Shown here in pieces: positions 47,173-59,979 of a stretch of DNA of 64,000 nucleotides (within the stretch, counting starts at the first letter, position 1; each line of letters starts with the position of its first letter). The notes beneath the pieces were generated by a model. The model worked only from the letters and a program-made list of their open reading frames with translations. It was not told where the DNA came from and searched no databases. The stretch is from contig JAHGAU010000006.1 in NCBI GenBank assembly GCA_019925105.1, forward strand, positions 1,881,386 through 1,945,385, read 5' to 3'. Origin of the DNA: Niebla homalea (taxonomy: Eukaryota; Ascomycota; Lecanoromycetes; Lecanorales; Ramalinaceae). The position numbers were made by a program, and so were the translations under genes.

Positions 47173-49640
47173 CTTTTAAAAGCGTTTTTAATATTTTAAA
47201 TTATTTATTGTAACTTATTTTACGGTAAATATACTTTTATTATTATAATATTTATCTTAATACTTAAAAAGTTAAATATAATACTTATAAGGTCTTTCTT
47301 AAGGTTTATAAATAACCTAAATTTATTATATAAATAATTAAAAGTTTAATTAAAAACTTTAAGATCGGTTTCCGGTAAAAATATATTAAAAAGTTATTTA
47401 AATAATAAAGTATAATATTAAAACCAAGCTTAATAATAAGTATTTAATATAAGTTTTTTATTATAAAATTAAATAAAAACGGTATAATTCTTAATTTAAA
47501 GGGGAGGAAATACTTAATATAGTAAATATTATCTTACGTAAACCTAAATAATTACCGGTTATTTATATTTACCGGAATATAATAAAAAGTATTAAATAAG
47601 TCCTTTTTAATAAGTATAAAACCCGGGCTTTATATAATTATTACGTTAATTATTTCGTTAATAAACGTATACTTAAAGGCCCTATAAAGGATATTAATTC
47701 CGTTATTAATAGATTCCCCGCGGAGGTATAAAAAGTCGTAAATATAGCGTTATTTATTATCGTATTTAAAAGTTAAAATTAATAAAGAATATATATATAA
47801 TTTATTAAGGACGTACGTATAAATAATAAAACGGTTCTTAACCAATTATTTATAGATATCGTTACTTAATATAATAAGGTTTTTTAAAATTAACGGATAA
47901 AATAAGTAAATTACGGATTTATTAAGGCCGTAATAATTTAATTTTACCTTAAAACGGCTTAATTACCTTATTAATAAATAGTAATTATAATCTGAATAAT
48001 AATATAATTAAAAATTTTACTTTTTAAATTTAAGTAAAACTTCTTTATTTATTTAATTATTATTTATATTTATTATATAATAAAGTAAATTTTTATTAAT
48101 ACTTATTAAGGATAAAAAAAAATTATAGAGTCGGCTAATTATTTATTACGGGGCTATTTAAATAATAATATATTAAAATTACCTTATTAAATATAATCCC
48201 GGGCTTTATAAAAGCTTTTATAATTATAATATATATAATTATACGGATATTTAAAATTAAATCTTATATATTTATTTTTATTTTAATTATAATAAACTTA
48301 ATCCTTTTTATCTTTATATCTTAATATTATTATAATAATTAACTATAAAGTTAAAAAGGCTATTATATTAAGGCGGGGGTTTAAAACGCTATAAGTTTTA
48401 TCCGCGTTATAAACCGTTTAATTTTCCGGTTTATTTTAATTATAAATGATTATATAACCAATAAAAATATAATAATTTTAAATTACGGAATTAAGGGTAT
48501 ATAAGATTAATAACTTAAAAAGATAAATTTAATACGTTATAAAAACTTTATATATTTTAAGTTATTTCTTTAAATTAAAGTAATAAAGAATTATAGAGTA
48601 AATCTTAATATTAATAAATAATAACCGGTATTTTTTTTTAAACACGTTTTCTTTACCTTAAGGTTTAATTCTAAAGGAGTAATATTTTATAATAATATTT
48701 TTAAAAGTTAAATAATCTAGATCCCCTTTTTATATAACGGTAAATTAAGACTTTTTAATTAAAGGAAATTTAATATAAATATTACGGTATTTATAGAAAA
48801 ACGTATTTAACGAAATATACTTAAAGGATACCTTATATTTATTATGGTATAGGTTTTATAAAGCCTTTAACTTTAACGTTATATTCCGTATTTTAACTTA
48901 AAACTATTTATATTAAGGGAAAAACGGTTAAGACTATTAATAAGGTATATAAATAAATAAAGTATATCCGGTTAATACGTATAGTTACCCCCTTATTTAC
49001 GGAACTTATAAAGGTAAAGCTTTAAGTTAATTAAGTTATTAAATAATAAGTTTTTATATATAATAAACCTTAATTTTTTATATATTAATATTATTATTAT
49101 TATTAAAATTAAAAATAATAAGCTTAATTAACGGTTTTAAATTAATAATATAATTATAATAAAAATAAAATCGTAACGTAAACCCGGATATAAATCTATT
49201 ATTAATAAGCTTTTTAACTTAATTATATAAAGTATAATCCGTTATATTTTTAACCGTAAAAGACGCCTTAACCGGTTTTTTTAATAATAAAAGCCCCGGG
49301 ACGGCTTTATTACGTAAAATTAACTAAATAAAATAAGCGGTAATAATAAAATTAAAGCGGGTAAATATAATAATAAATATAATAAATAATTTATTAAATA
49401 TGAAATTAATAAAAAAAATAATAAGTTTTTAATAAAAAAAACGTATATAAAGTAATTTTAATAAAAACTATTATTTAAATAAATCCTTAAGGATAAAATA
49501 AAGAACTTAAGGGTTTAAGTAAATTGGCTTATATAAATCTCTGAGCTCCCCTATACGGCCCCTGAAGAGCCGCTTAGCCGATAAGTGGCTATTCCGTATG
49601 TCCGGCAAATTAGTTAATAGCTAAACTACACCCTTTAAGG

Positions 49641-50298
49641 ACAGAAATCCTAAAAATGTAAAATATTAAAAGCAAATACCCCATTTATATACAAGTCTTG
49701 CTACACTTCGTATATTATATGGTAAATACCTTATTCATATATATATCTTACTACACTTCATTATATATTTCTTTACTTGATTTTTGCACTTCATTTACCC
49801 GTATTACCTTCACCCTCAGCCTCACCCTTACCTTCACCTGCACCCTCACTTACACCTGCACCCTCATCACCCTCATCACTTTCATCATCCACATCACCCT
49901 TACTTACGCTGACCTTACTACTCTCTTTACCAGCCTTAATACCAGGGTAAGGGGAATAAAGGTAGCTGAGTAGTAAGGGTGCTAAGCGGTAAGGGTTGTG
50001 AGTGATGATGGCTGTAAAGGTGATAAGGGTGAAGGTGCAGGTGAGGGTGAGGGTACAGGTGAAGGTGAGGGTGAGAGCGAGGGTGCAGATGAGGGTGATG
50101 AGGGTGATGAATGCAACTCGTCGGTAAGCCTGCGACGGTAAGCTTGAGACAGTAATGTGGACGCAGCAGCGAGCTATTTAGTAGTTAAGGACGTATTACA
50201 TGGCGCTAAACATAAAAGTGTATAGATCAGGAACGATTTTGAGAAAAGTGTATGAATGAGTCATTTGCTCTCTGAGAGAAAGGTTCGTTAATCATTAC
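49641..50298. other. Largely single-copy spacer, left part, with low-complexity arms
   Basis: Little RIP damage. At 49673-49770 two near-tandem copies of about 50 bp share AAATACC...CTACACTTC. At about 49798-49905 is a pyrimidine-rich run of CCCTCA/CACCTT type units. At about 50000-50115 is its complementary purine-rich counterpart (GGTGA/GGGTGA units). The two arms can pair across about 95 bp. A 91-codon open frame across the first arm (Thr/Leu/Ile repeats) is a product of the simple repeat, not a credible gene. The stretch ends at the duplication ATTAC (50294-50298) before Copia element I. Confidence 0.6.
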
Positions 50299-51899
50299 TG
50301 TCAGACGTGAGGACGCATGAGAGTGGATGATATATATGTATATTGCCTATCATCTATCTAGGAAGCATAGTGCTATCTATATGAAATACCTGGGTAATAT
50401 AAAATATACGGCCAAGTAATGATATTTATATACGTTATAATAATATCTTGGTACCGCCGTATAACGGTTTAATAATACTTTATATAATATTATTACCATA
50501 TTTATACCTAGGCTAATATACCCCCTTAGGATCGTAATATTATTATAGTAATAATATAGATCCTAAATATTCTTATTATAATTACCTCTTAATTATTAAT
50601 ATACCGTAATTATTATAAATAAAAAATACGGCTTAAATTTAATATTTAAAAAATTGAAAAATTAAGAAAAATTAATAACTTTAAGAATAATAATAATAAT
50701 AAAACTTTTATATTTTAAGTTATTCCGGAACTTTATATATATTTAATTAAGTTCCGGGTATTAACTTAAATAATTTTCTTAAGTAATTATTATTAAGTAT
50801 ATACCGAAAAAAGTTAAAATTATAAAAATTATAAAAATAAATAAACCCGGAAAAATTATTATATATCCGGTTTATAATTATAATTTTTTAAGAATTAAAT
50901 CTCTTAAAAACGATATTTCCGGGGTTTTATTAAATTATATTATAATACGGGGTTTTAAGGTTTATTATTTTTAAGACCTAAAAGTTTTATAAATTCTTTA
51001 TATTTTTATAGCGGTAAGGTTTTTATAAGGCCGTCCGTTAATATCTTTATTATAAATATATATTTAATATTAATTGTTTTCTTTTAATATTTTTATTATA
51101 ATTAATAATAATATATATTTATATAATAAAGTTTTATAATAAATTAAGAGTTTATCTTTTAGACTATACGGATTATTTAAGTATTATTATACTTAATCTT
51201 TAATAAATAAAATAGGTTTAATATAATTGATTTAAAGAAACGGTTTTATTATATTAACTTTTTTATTATAAAAGTAAAACCGAAGAACTTAACTTTAATA
51301 AAGCTTATTATTACCGTTTTTTACTTTATTACTTTCTAATTAATTAAGCCCTTAAAAAGCTTAAAAATATAGCCTTATAAACTATATTGTATTTTAAGAT
51401 CATTAATAAATAATATATTTAAGGATATCATAAAAACGGTATATGGATTAGTGATTTTCCCGTTATACACGATAATATAATACTTAGTATATATAAGGTA
51501 TTATAATACCTTTATAATTACTTTTAAGTATTATTTTAACGGATTTATAAGGAACTTAAATAACTTGGACGTTAAGTATATAATATCCGTTTTCGTGGTA
51601 ACGGCTGCGAGGTTCACGAAAACGGCTACGAGGTTGATAAAGCCGATAAATTATTAATATACATAAATCTCTTAAAATAAGGCTTACCCGGTATTTTTAA
51701 TAAAAGGTTCGGTATTCCATAAAGGTACTCTAGGAGTATAACCTATTATAATATTGAATTTTACCGTAAACTTATTAATATAATTATCTTAATATAAACG
51801 GATTTCTCAACTTAATCGATCTTATATTATTTTTATATTTAGGAACCATTTTATTTTACCTAAGTTTCTTATTTTATAAACCTTAAAGAATTTACTTTA

Positions 51900-52420
51900 A
51901 AAATTATTTACTTTTTAACTATATTTATAATTATAAATAACAACGATATTATTTATAAAGAAGAAAACCATTATATAATTATTAATAAAAAAATATTCGA
52001 TTTCCGGGATTTATTTTAAGCCTAAGTTTATTAAAGTTTTTAAGAGATTTTTAAATTATAAAGCCGGTAATTATTTAAGCCTATATAAAGCTTAAAATAA
52101 AAGGAGTAAGCCTTTATTCTTATACCCTTTTAGTGATTTAATATATATAAATTTATTTATTTCGCTATTTATAAATATATTAATAACGTCTTATTATCTT
52201 ATATCTAAATTAAATATAACTATTATAGCTATAAGTACCTTAAGAATCTTAATTATTAAAGTAGCGGTAAATACATTTTAATCGGTTTTTTATAAATTAT
52301 CTTTTATATAAAGTCTAGCTTTATATTTGATAAAATACCCTTTATCGTTAAATTCATATTTAAATACCTAGGTGGTAGGTATTAATATTTTATCCGCTTT
52401 TTTAGTATATTTAAGTAAGA
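51900..52420 (-). pseudogene. Copia reverse transcriptase remnant, catalytic box FINN
   Basis: Minus-strand reading: VFKYEFNDKGYFIKYKARLY, IKDNL, AIIVIFNLDIRQQDVINIFI, NSEINKFIYIKSLKGYKNKG, ALYRLK and ALINLGLK-like text, then FFFINNIVVIYN. This matches Copia RT (VFKxKxDxxGxxxRYKARLV, DVxxAFLNSxLxExxYxxxPxG, ALYGLKQSPxLW, FVDDI). The YVDD-type box at 51948-51959 has become INN. RIP-type stops interrupt it. Confidence 0.9.
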
Positions 52421-53310
52421 TTTTTTCCTATATATTTTTCTTTTTAAGAGCTTTAAGTTTTATTTCAATTATTAACTTAAAACCCATAACGTATAGGTAT
52501 TTAAGTATATAATAATAGTATTTTAACTTAATAAATAAAATATTACGGTAAAGTATACTTACTTTTAATAAAAAAGGAAATAACTTTTTGTCCTTCTTAT
52601 ATAACTTATAGGATAATAGAAATATAGTAAAAACTATATAATATAATAACTTTAATCTATTTATAATTAAAGTAAAGATTATAATATAACTTACTTTCTT
52701 TATATTTCTTATAACTCTTTTTCCTTTAATAATATTATTTATATTAAAATCGGATTTATTATTATCTTTCTTTTTTTACTTTAAAGTTAATAAAACTAAT
52801 AAAGCTAATAATAAATCTAATAATAAAGTTAATAATTTATTACCGTTACCGTTACCGTTACTATTTCCTTTATTTCCTCCATCGTTATTTTTAAATATTA
52901 TATTATAGTTTATTAATATTAAAATCGGTAAAAATAAATAATTTTTTTATTATTCTTTTTTTTTTCCCTTTTATATAGGGTTAATAATATTATTTATAAA
53001 TTCCTTTTCTTTTTTATTATTTAATAATAGTTTAATAATAATATAAAATATATCTATTTCTAAGATATTAATTAAATAAAAAAATAATTCTTTTTCGAAT
53101 TAAATTAAGTTAATTTTATCGGTTTTATAGAATTTATTCTTTTTAAAGAAAACGTTTTTTATATAAATTACTTTCTTTTAATTAAATATCTATATATTAT
53201 AAATATTAATATTATCGTAATTAATAAGGAAATTAATATATACTTTTATTATTAATTTCTTTTTCTTAAGGATCGATTTATTAAGTAAATAAGCTTTATA
53301 ACTATATTAT

Positions 53311-53499
53311 TTAAAGTATTAAAGGTTTAACTTTAAAACGATGGTTTTCTCGAATAATATAATCTATAAATACTTTCTTATTAATATCCGATTTATAAAG
53401 AAACCGGCCGTTTATACAATCTATAACCATAGGAATTAAGGAAGTTTTACTTATAACCTTATAGCCCTTACTTTTATAGCCAGTAAACCATTTTTTCAT
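53311..53499 (-). pseudogene. Copia pol fragment, probably integrase core
   Basis: 62 uninterrupted codons on the minus strand, about 900 bp upstream of the RT. The stretch VIDCINGRFLYKSDINKKVF then IDYIIRENHRFKVKPL has the spacing of the first catalytic part of a Copia integrase (D-rich start, then a helix before the IRSDN motif). The apparent Met start is probably not real, since the gene is one polyprotein. Assignment is tentative. Confidence 0.45.
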
Positions 53500-55900
53500 T
53501 CTGAATAACCGTTTTATACGGCGGTATATAATATTAACGACTTAAAGGTAATATTAAACTTATTGATAAAGTTATTAAATTTAGATCTTAAGGATCTTTT
53601 TCCGTTTAATTAAATAAAGGTTATATTATAGTAATATTATATTTTAATCGTTTTAATAACTTTCCGTAAAATATTTATTACTTTAAACTTATATTTATAA
53701 GTATATATTATTTGGAAATCGTATTTAAAGTAAATAATATATGATATTTATTAATCCCGGTTTATCGCTATATTTATTTATATAAGGTTATAAATAATTT
53801 AAAAGAAAGGCTTTATTAATATTTCTACTTTATATAAGGATTTCGATATAATTTAATAAGCTTTTAATAAAATATAGTTCTTATAATTACTTATATTTAA
53901 GGCTTTAATATTATTAATAATCTTTACCCCCTTAATTACTTATTAAAGGTACTATATTGCTTTATTAATAATATATATAAAAAGCTGGTGTTATTAACTT
54001 ATAATTACTGATTTAACGATAGGTTTATTAATTATAAATATTATATTAAGTTATTTAATATTATCTTTAAGTACGTAATATTTATTAATCCTTTTAACCA
54101 GTATTCTTATTTATTTATTATTATAAAGGTAATAACGTTTAATATTAAAGTAAATATCCTTATTTATAAGGATAGTATTAAACATAACGTTAATTATAAA
54201 GTTAGGTATATACGTAACGTTATAAAGTATAATAAAACTATCACCTTTAAGGGTATTAATATTTATTTCGATTTTTCTATAAGCAATAACTTTAAAATTA
54301 TTATTATTAACGATAATAATATCGTTCTTTCTATTTATTTCTTTAATAAATCGGTCTTTTTTATTTTATTATAAATATAAAAGCTTAAATTATAATTTAA
54401 AACCTATAATAATTATAATATATAAGATTCTTATCTTATATTAAATATATTAAAGTTATTATTATTATTTTAACCCAATATAGATAAATTATTTTATTTA
54501 AATTTAAAGTTTTTAAATTTCTTAAGAACTTAATTAACTTTTTCTTTTATCTTAATATCCTTAAGCTTATTATTTATTTGTCTTTTAAATATAAGATCGG
54601 ATTTAAAGTTAATAAATTAATTAAATCGGTCTATACGTAGGTAATTATATTTATTAAATTAATATTTAATACCGTAAAGGTATTTTCTTAATTCGGTACT
54701 TTTGCTTTTAAATATAGGTTTATTATCTTTCTTAATATTGTTTTAATTTTTATTAATAATAAAGGTTAAATAAAACGGAATCGATTTCTTTATATTATTA
54801 TACCGTATATAATTTCAAAATTACTCCTTAAAATTAATAAGAGCTATTAAAAAGTCGGTTAAATTATTTATATTAAACTTATAAAGTTATATTAATATAG
54901 GAGCCTATTTCTTAATTATATTAATAAAATTATAATATATTTATTTCTTATTTAATACTTTAAAAATATTGTTATTTTTAACTTTTATAAATACTTAAAT
55001 ATACTTATTAAGCTATAATTTAGTATTTTAATAAAAGCCAGGTTTCATTATAATTTTATAGTATTTTTTCTTTACCGTTAAAGAATAAGCGGAATTTAAA
55101 AGTATAAACTTGGTTTTAAGAATATATAGGTAGTTCTATAAATAATAATTTATATTTTTAAGGTAAACGAGGTTTACCTTATTAACTATTAAGTATATAT
55201 AATTATTAATTTTAATAAAAAACGCATATTACTTTTTCCATTCTTATAATTCTGGTGTTTATATTTATAAATTATTTTTATAAATTATTAATACTTTTAA
55301 GTTAACGGTTTTATCCGTTATAAGGATAGGTTATATTAATTTTAATGGTTTATTTAAGCTTATTAATTTTATTATAAAAACAGGGTTAATAAGCTTTTAG
55401 ATATAATATTTAATAATTTTACTTTTAATAACGGTAAACCATAAATCCTAATCTTTTAAGGTAATAAGCTTAATTTTATATAAACTTATTTTAAAGCTAT
55501 AAAGGAATAATAAATAATAAACTTATTATACTCTTTAATTCCTTTTTTATTTTTAATTTATATATAATATATTAACCTTAAGGACTTAATTTAAGCTTTT
55601 TTAAATAATTAATCACGCCTTTAAATTAATTAATAAATAAGTAATTATAATAATATACGATATTAAACTTATAACTATTAAACGTAAAAACGTATAAGAA
55701 TAAATAATATATATATATATTACTTATTATCTATTTAAGAAGCATAGTATTATTTATATAAAATATTTAGGTAATATAAGATATACGGCTAAGTAATAAT
55801 ATTTATACGCGCTATAATAGTGTCTTAACACCGCCGCATAACGGCTCAGTGACACTCCATGCAATACTACCACCATGCCTGTACCCAGGCTGACAATCAC

Positions 55901-56226
55901 CTTATTACTCGGAACAAACGAGGAATGGTCCTAGCTCTATACAAGCAATCGCAGCTCGTATATCTCATATGCGGCTATAATGAAGCAGTCTTTGCATCAT
56001 AAGAGACATCCATAAAATCTCGTCTGCTGTAAGCCGAAAGCGTGGATCACCGTTCGTGCGTTCTTTTATAGCGAGCCATAGGATCTTGCCCCACGAGACA
56101 TCCGACATCAGCTAAGTAGTAATGGGTTTTCTGGCGATGACGTAATAATGGGGCTTATCGTCGCACACGGCGTCTGCTGGTGGTATAAAAACATCGGTTT
56201 CTTCGTCCACGACCTTGAAAGGGTAT
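55901..56226 (-). pseudogene. C-terminal fragment of an unrecognised gene in single-copy DNA
   Basis: About 108 codons on the minus strand. It begins LYPFKVVDEETDVFIPPADA at the boundary with repeat G', and contains CDDKPHYYVIARKPITT, DVSWGKILWLAIKERTNGDP and EILWMSLMMQRLLHYSRI. It ends IELGPFLVCSE before two TAA codons. Base composition is normal (GC-rich, CpA kept), unlike the transposons. There are only two internal stops, a TAG and a TGA, each one C-to-T step from Gln and Arg, which suggests light RIP leakage. The N-terminal part has been replaced by repeat G'. It may be a relic of a host gene. I do not recognise the family. Confidence 0.55.
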
Positions 56227-57675
56227 AGTTTAGCTACTAGCTAATTTGCCGGACATGCGGAATAGCCACTTATCGGCTAAGCGGCTCTTTAAGGGCCGTA
56301 TAGGGGAGCTTAGAGATTTATATAAATTAGCTTACTTAAATCCTTAAATTCTTTATTTTATCCTTAAGGACCTATTTAAATAATAATTTTTATTAAAATT
56401 ACTTTATATACGTTCTTTCTATTAAATATTTATTATTTTTTTATTAACTTTATACTTAATAAATTATTCAATATATTTATTATTATGTTTACCCGCTTTA
56501 ACCTTATTATTACCGCTTATTCTACTTAATTAATTTTACGTAATAAAGCTGTCCCAGGGCCCTTATTATTAAAGGGATTAACCAGGGCGTTTTCCGCGGT
56601 TAAAAAGGTAACGGATCGTACTTTATATAGTTAAGTTAAAAAGCTTATTAATAATAGATTTACGTTTAAATTTACATTGTAATTTTATTCTTATTACGTC
56701 CGTATTATAAGTTTATAGTTATTAATTAAGCTTATTACCTTTAATTTTAATAATAATAATAATATTAACGTATAAAAAATTAAGGTCTATTATATATAAA
56801 GGCCTTTTACTTAATAACTTAATTAGTTTAAGGCCTTACCTTTATAGGTTCCGTAAACGGGGGGGTAACTATATATATTAGCCGGATATACCTTATTTAC
56901 TTAAATATTTTATTAATAGTCTTAACCGTCTTTCCTTTAATATAAATAGCTTTAAGTTAAAATACGGGGTATAATATCGGAGTTAAAGGCTTTATAAAGT
57001 TTATATTATAATAAATATAAAATATCCTTTAAGGGTATTTCGTTAAGTACGTTTCTTTATAAGTACCGTAATATTTATATTAAATTTCCTTTAATTAAAA
57101 GGTTTTAATTTACCGTTATATAAAAAAGGGATCTAGACTATTTAGCCCTTAAAAAGATTATAATAGAATATTATTCCTTTAGAGTTAAATTTTAAAGTAA
57201 AAAAAACGCGTTTAAAAAAAAGTACCGGTTATTATTTACCGGCATTAAAATCTACTTTATAATTCTTTATTACTTTAATCCGGAGAAACGGCTTAAAATA
57301 TATAAGGCCTTTATAACGTACCGGGCCTATTTCTTTAAGCTATTAATTTTATATATTTTCAACTTTATAATTTAATATTATTATATCTTTATCGGCTATA
57401 CGATAATTTATAATTAAAATAAATTGGAGAATTAACTAATTTATAACGCGGATAAAATTTACGGCGTTTTAAGATTTTACTTTAATATAATAGTTTCTTT
57501 AACTTTACGGTTAATTATTATAATAACATTAAAATATAAGGATAAAAAGGATTAAGCTTACCGTAATTAAAATAAGGATAAGTATATAACGTCCGATTTT
57601 AAATATCGGCGTAATTATATATATTATAATTATAAGGATTCTTCTAAGGCTTAAAATTATATTTAATAAGGTAAT
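56227..57675 (-). mobile_element. Unrecognised repeat G' (inverted copy), cut by element E
   Basis: Inverted partner of the G copy ending at about 49640. The two match from the 3' end inwards for about 1.45 kb, until E's LTR begins. The same terminal frame SSPIRPLKSRLADKWLFRMS is open on the minus strand (about 56230-56310), followed by a TAA. The outer 100 bp (56227-56330) is little mutated. The rest may lie beyond element E, outside the window. Confidence 0.65.
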
Positions 57676-58035
57676 TGTTAGCAGCTAGCGCCATCTCTGC
57701 GCCGGCGCCGTAGTGGTGCGTTATACTGCTGCGCCAAGGTAGGCCGTTAGGCCTTGGTAAAAGGCCTTGGTAAAAGGCCTTGGTAAAGGGCCTTGGCAAA
57801 GGGCCTTAATATACGTTATTTATAAACCGTAGCTTAATAAGCGTAAAGCGGGGTAATTATTACCTTTACCTTAAGTAAAGGTTATACCTTAGTTCTTTTT
57901 AAGTTCTTTAAGAATTAGTCTTATTATTAATTTACTTATTAAAGTAATATTTAAGTATCTAGACCGTAACGTTACGTCTTTTATATCTACCTTTATTAAT
58001 CCCGTTAACGTACCGTTAATAAAGTTAATTTAATA
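57676..58035 (+). repeat. 5' LTR of element E with 13-bp tandem repeats
   Basis: 360 bp. It contains four consecutive 13-bp units GGCCTTGGTAAAA / GGCCTTGGCAAAG (about 57749-57806), where the LTR of D has one. This accounts exactly for the 39-bp length difference. The outer 130 bp is hardly mutated and the inner part is decayed. Confidence 0.85.
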
Positions 58036-58389
58036 TTTTAATTCTTCTTCCTTATTAAGGAGAAAACTTAACGTTATTATTATAATAAATATTCGATTAA
58101 TTTAATAAACCTTAAAATAAAAAGGCGATATTCGCTTTTTAATTAAGAATCCCTTTATTATAATTAAGTAAATTAAAACGGCGGAACGTTACCGTAATAT
58201 TACGGTTTAATAAACTTAACTTTTAAAATTATAGTTTAAAGTTAACCGGCTTAAAATTAAAAATTATACTTATTAAGAGTATATATTTAGCCGTATTAAT
58301 ATATAATATAAGGGTTTACGCTTCGGGACTTTCCTCCGCGTTAACCCTATTATAGAGCTTTATACCGATAACGTACTATTAATAGCCTT

Positions 58390-59900
58390 TATCCTACCCT
58401 GTGAAAATAAATCCTTTTATTTAAAAAGGCTTAAGTTATATTAAAATAAGTTTAAAGGTAAATATTAAACGTAATTTACTAACTTAAAGAGATAATTTAT
58501 GTTTTATCTTAAGTACTTCTTTACTGAAAAAAAAAAAAATATTTTTTATTTAAGGTCTATCTTTTATAAAATTTTTAATTTACCGGATAAAGAAATTAAT
58601 AAAATAAATTATTAAGGACTTAAGGATAAGCTTTTAAACTTAATAATTAATCCGGAAAACCGCCGGTTTACTTATTATAAGCGGTTTAAAAATATTAAAT
58701 AATATTTTAATTAAAAGGTAACGTAATTTTATAATACTTTAAAGATTATAAAAAAGGACTTATTATTATTATTAAATAAATTTTATACTTATATATTTTT
58801 TATAAAGCTTTTACCGGAGTTTAAAATTAAAATCCTCGTAATTAATAAGGTATTAAGAATTTAAAACGATATTATAACGGCGGTAATTATATAAAAAAAT
58901 AACCTAAAGCGTATTATTAATAATAATTAAAAAGCTAATAAGGGTAAATCCCTTAAAAATAAGGTATTTAAATCTGGTTCCGATAGCTTAAAGCCGGTAT
59001 ATATTTTTATTAAAATTAATTTTCACGGTTAAAAGTATAAAATTATATTTAAAAATTTTAACGTTACTTTTAAAGTAAATAAAAACGTTGAATATTATAT
59101 ATACCACGGAAAGGACTATTATATATCCGATTACTTTATTATTTTATAAAATAAGGTTTTAATAGTAAACGTAAAATCCTATAAAAAGGATAATACGTTA
59201 AAAAACAATAAAGCTCCGGTAATATTTTAAGGTTAAAATTAATAAAGAAATAATTAAAAATATATTTGGCTTTTATTATTAAAAGTTAAATAAGTTTTTA
59301 GGATAATCTTTAATTATTAAGTATATTAATTAATATTAAAGTTTAAATAAATTTAATTTTATAAGTATATACGGTTTAATAAAACTTATAATTAATTCCC
59401 GTTATTTTACCGTAAACGGCTTTTCTTAATAATAAATAAATCTTTTATTATAACGTTTATTAATTATAATATTATTTGGTTAATAATTAAGGGTAATAAA
59501 AGCAATATAAAATATTTTTTTACGTTATTAATTAAGAAGGTTTAAATATAGTCCTTAATTTATTAATTTTACGTATTTTATAAATAATAATCGATTTAAT
59601 AGCGGATAAATAATACTTTAAGGTTAATTCTTATAAGTTATAGATTAATAATATTTATAATTTTAATTAAAATTTAATAAAAATTAATAAAGTCTTTATA
59701 CTTATTTACGTTAACGTAACGATAAAGCGCTTAAAAGTATTATAAATCTTTTAAAGTAATTTAACGCGTATAAATACTATAAAAAACTCTATTAACCGGA
59801 ACGTCTTAAAGGAATTAAACAAGTATATAGATATCTTTTTTAATAATATAATTAATATTTTACTTAAATTAAAATAAAGGGATTATATTATTAACTTAAA
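58390..59900 (+). pseudogene. Gag and protease region of element E
   Basis: Plus strand from about 58410: LKRLKLY, NKFKGKY, FTNLKR, FMFYLKYFFTEKKKIFFI and LIYRIKKLIK, which fits a Gypsy Gag start (RPKxYxxKFxGEYxxQF...FPxEKxKIxYxxSxL). Later frames are too decayed to show a zinc knuckle or protease motif. Confidence 0.6.
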
Positions 59901-59979
59901 TAATAAAAAGCTATTATATAATCCTTTATATAACCTATCTTAGGTAAAGTTAACGGAACTCCGGTAATATCTTAAAAAT

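Larger units (their letters stand above)
45621..49640 (+). mobile_element. Unrecognised repeat G (plus copy), RIP-degraded, with TRIM3 inside
   Basis: A repeat whose second copy lies inverted at 56227-57675. The left end is not defined and may be near 45600. The right end is near CACCCTTT at about 49640. Its last stretch is open in one frame in both copies and ends identically: SSPIRPLKSRLADKWLFRMS then GKL and a TAA. Earlier, both have blocks like SFLT*LYKVRSV and FNNKSPGTALLRKIN. A small hairpin AGCCGCTTA...TAAGTGGCT lies at 49568-49590. The protein family is not recognised. It does not look like an LTR pol or a LINE RT. It could be a DNA transposon or a high-copy gene family. Confidence 0.6.
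50299..55895 (-). mobile_element. Copia LTR retrotransposon I, RIP-degraded
   Basis: 5597 bp with 220-bp LTRs (50299-50518 and 55676-55895), ends TGTCAGACG...GGCTGACA, and 5-bp duplications ATTAC (50294-50298) and ATCAC (55896-55900), which differ by one CpA-to-TpA change. On the minus strand an integrase-like open stretch (53311-53499) precedes the RT (about 51900-52420), the Copia order. It is the only Copia element in the window. It sits in non-repeated DNA rather than in another transposon. Confidence 0.9.

Noticed and set aside
49698..49973. 91-codon frame rich in Thr, Leu and Ile
   Set aside because: It is the translation of a simple-sequence CACCTT/CCCTCA run. There is no matching codon bias, and the repeat explains both the openness and the composition.
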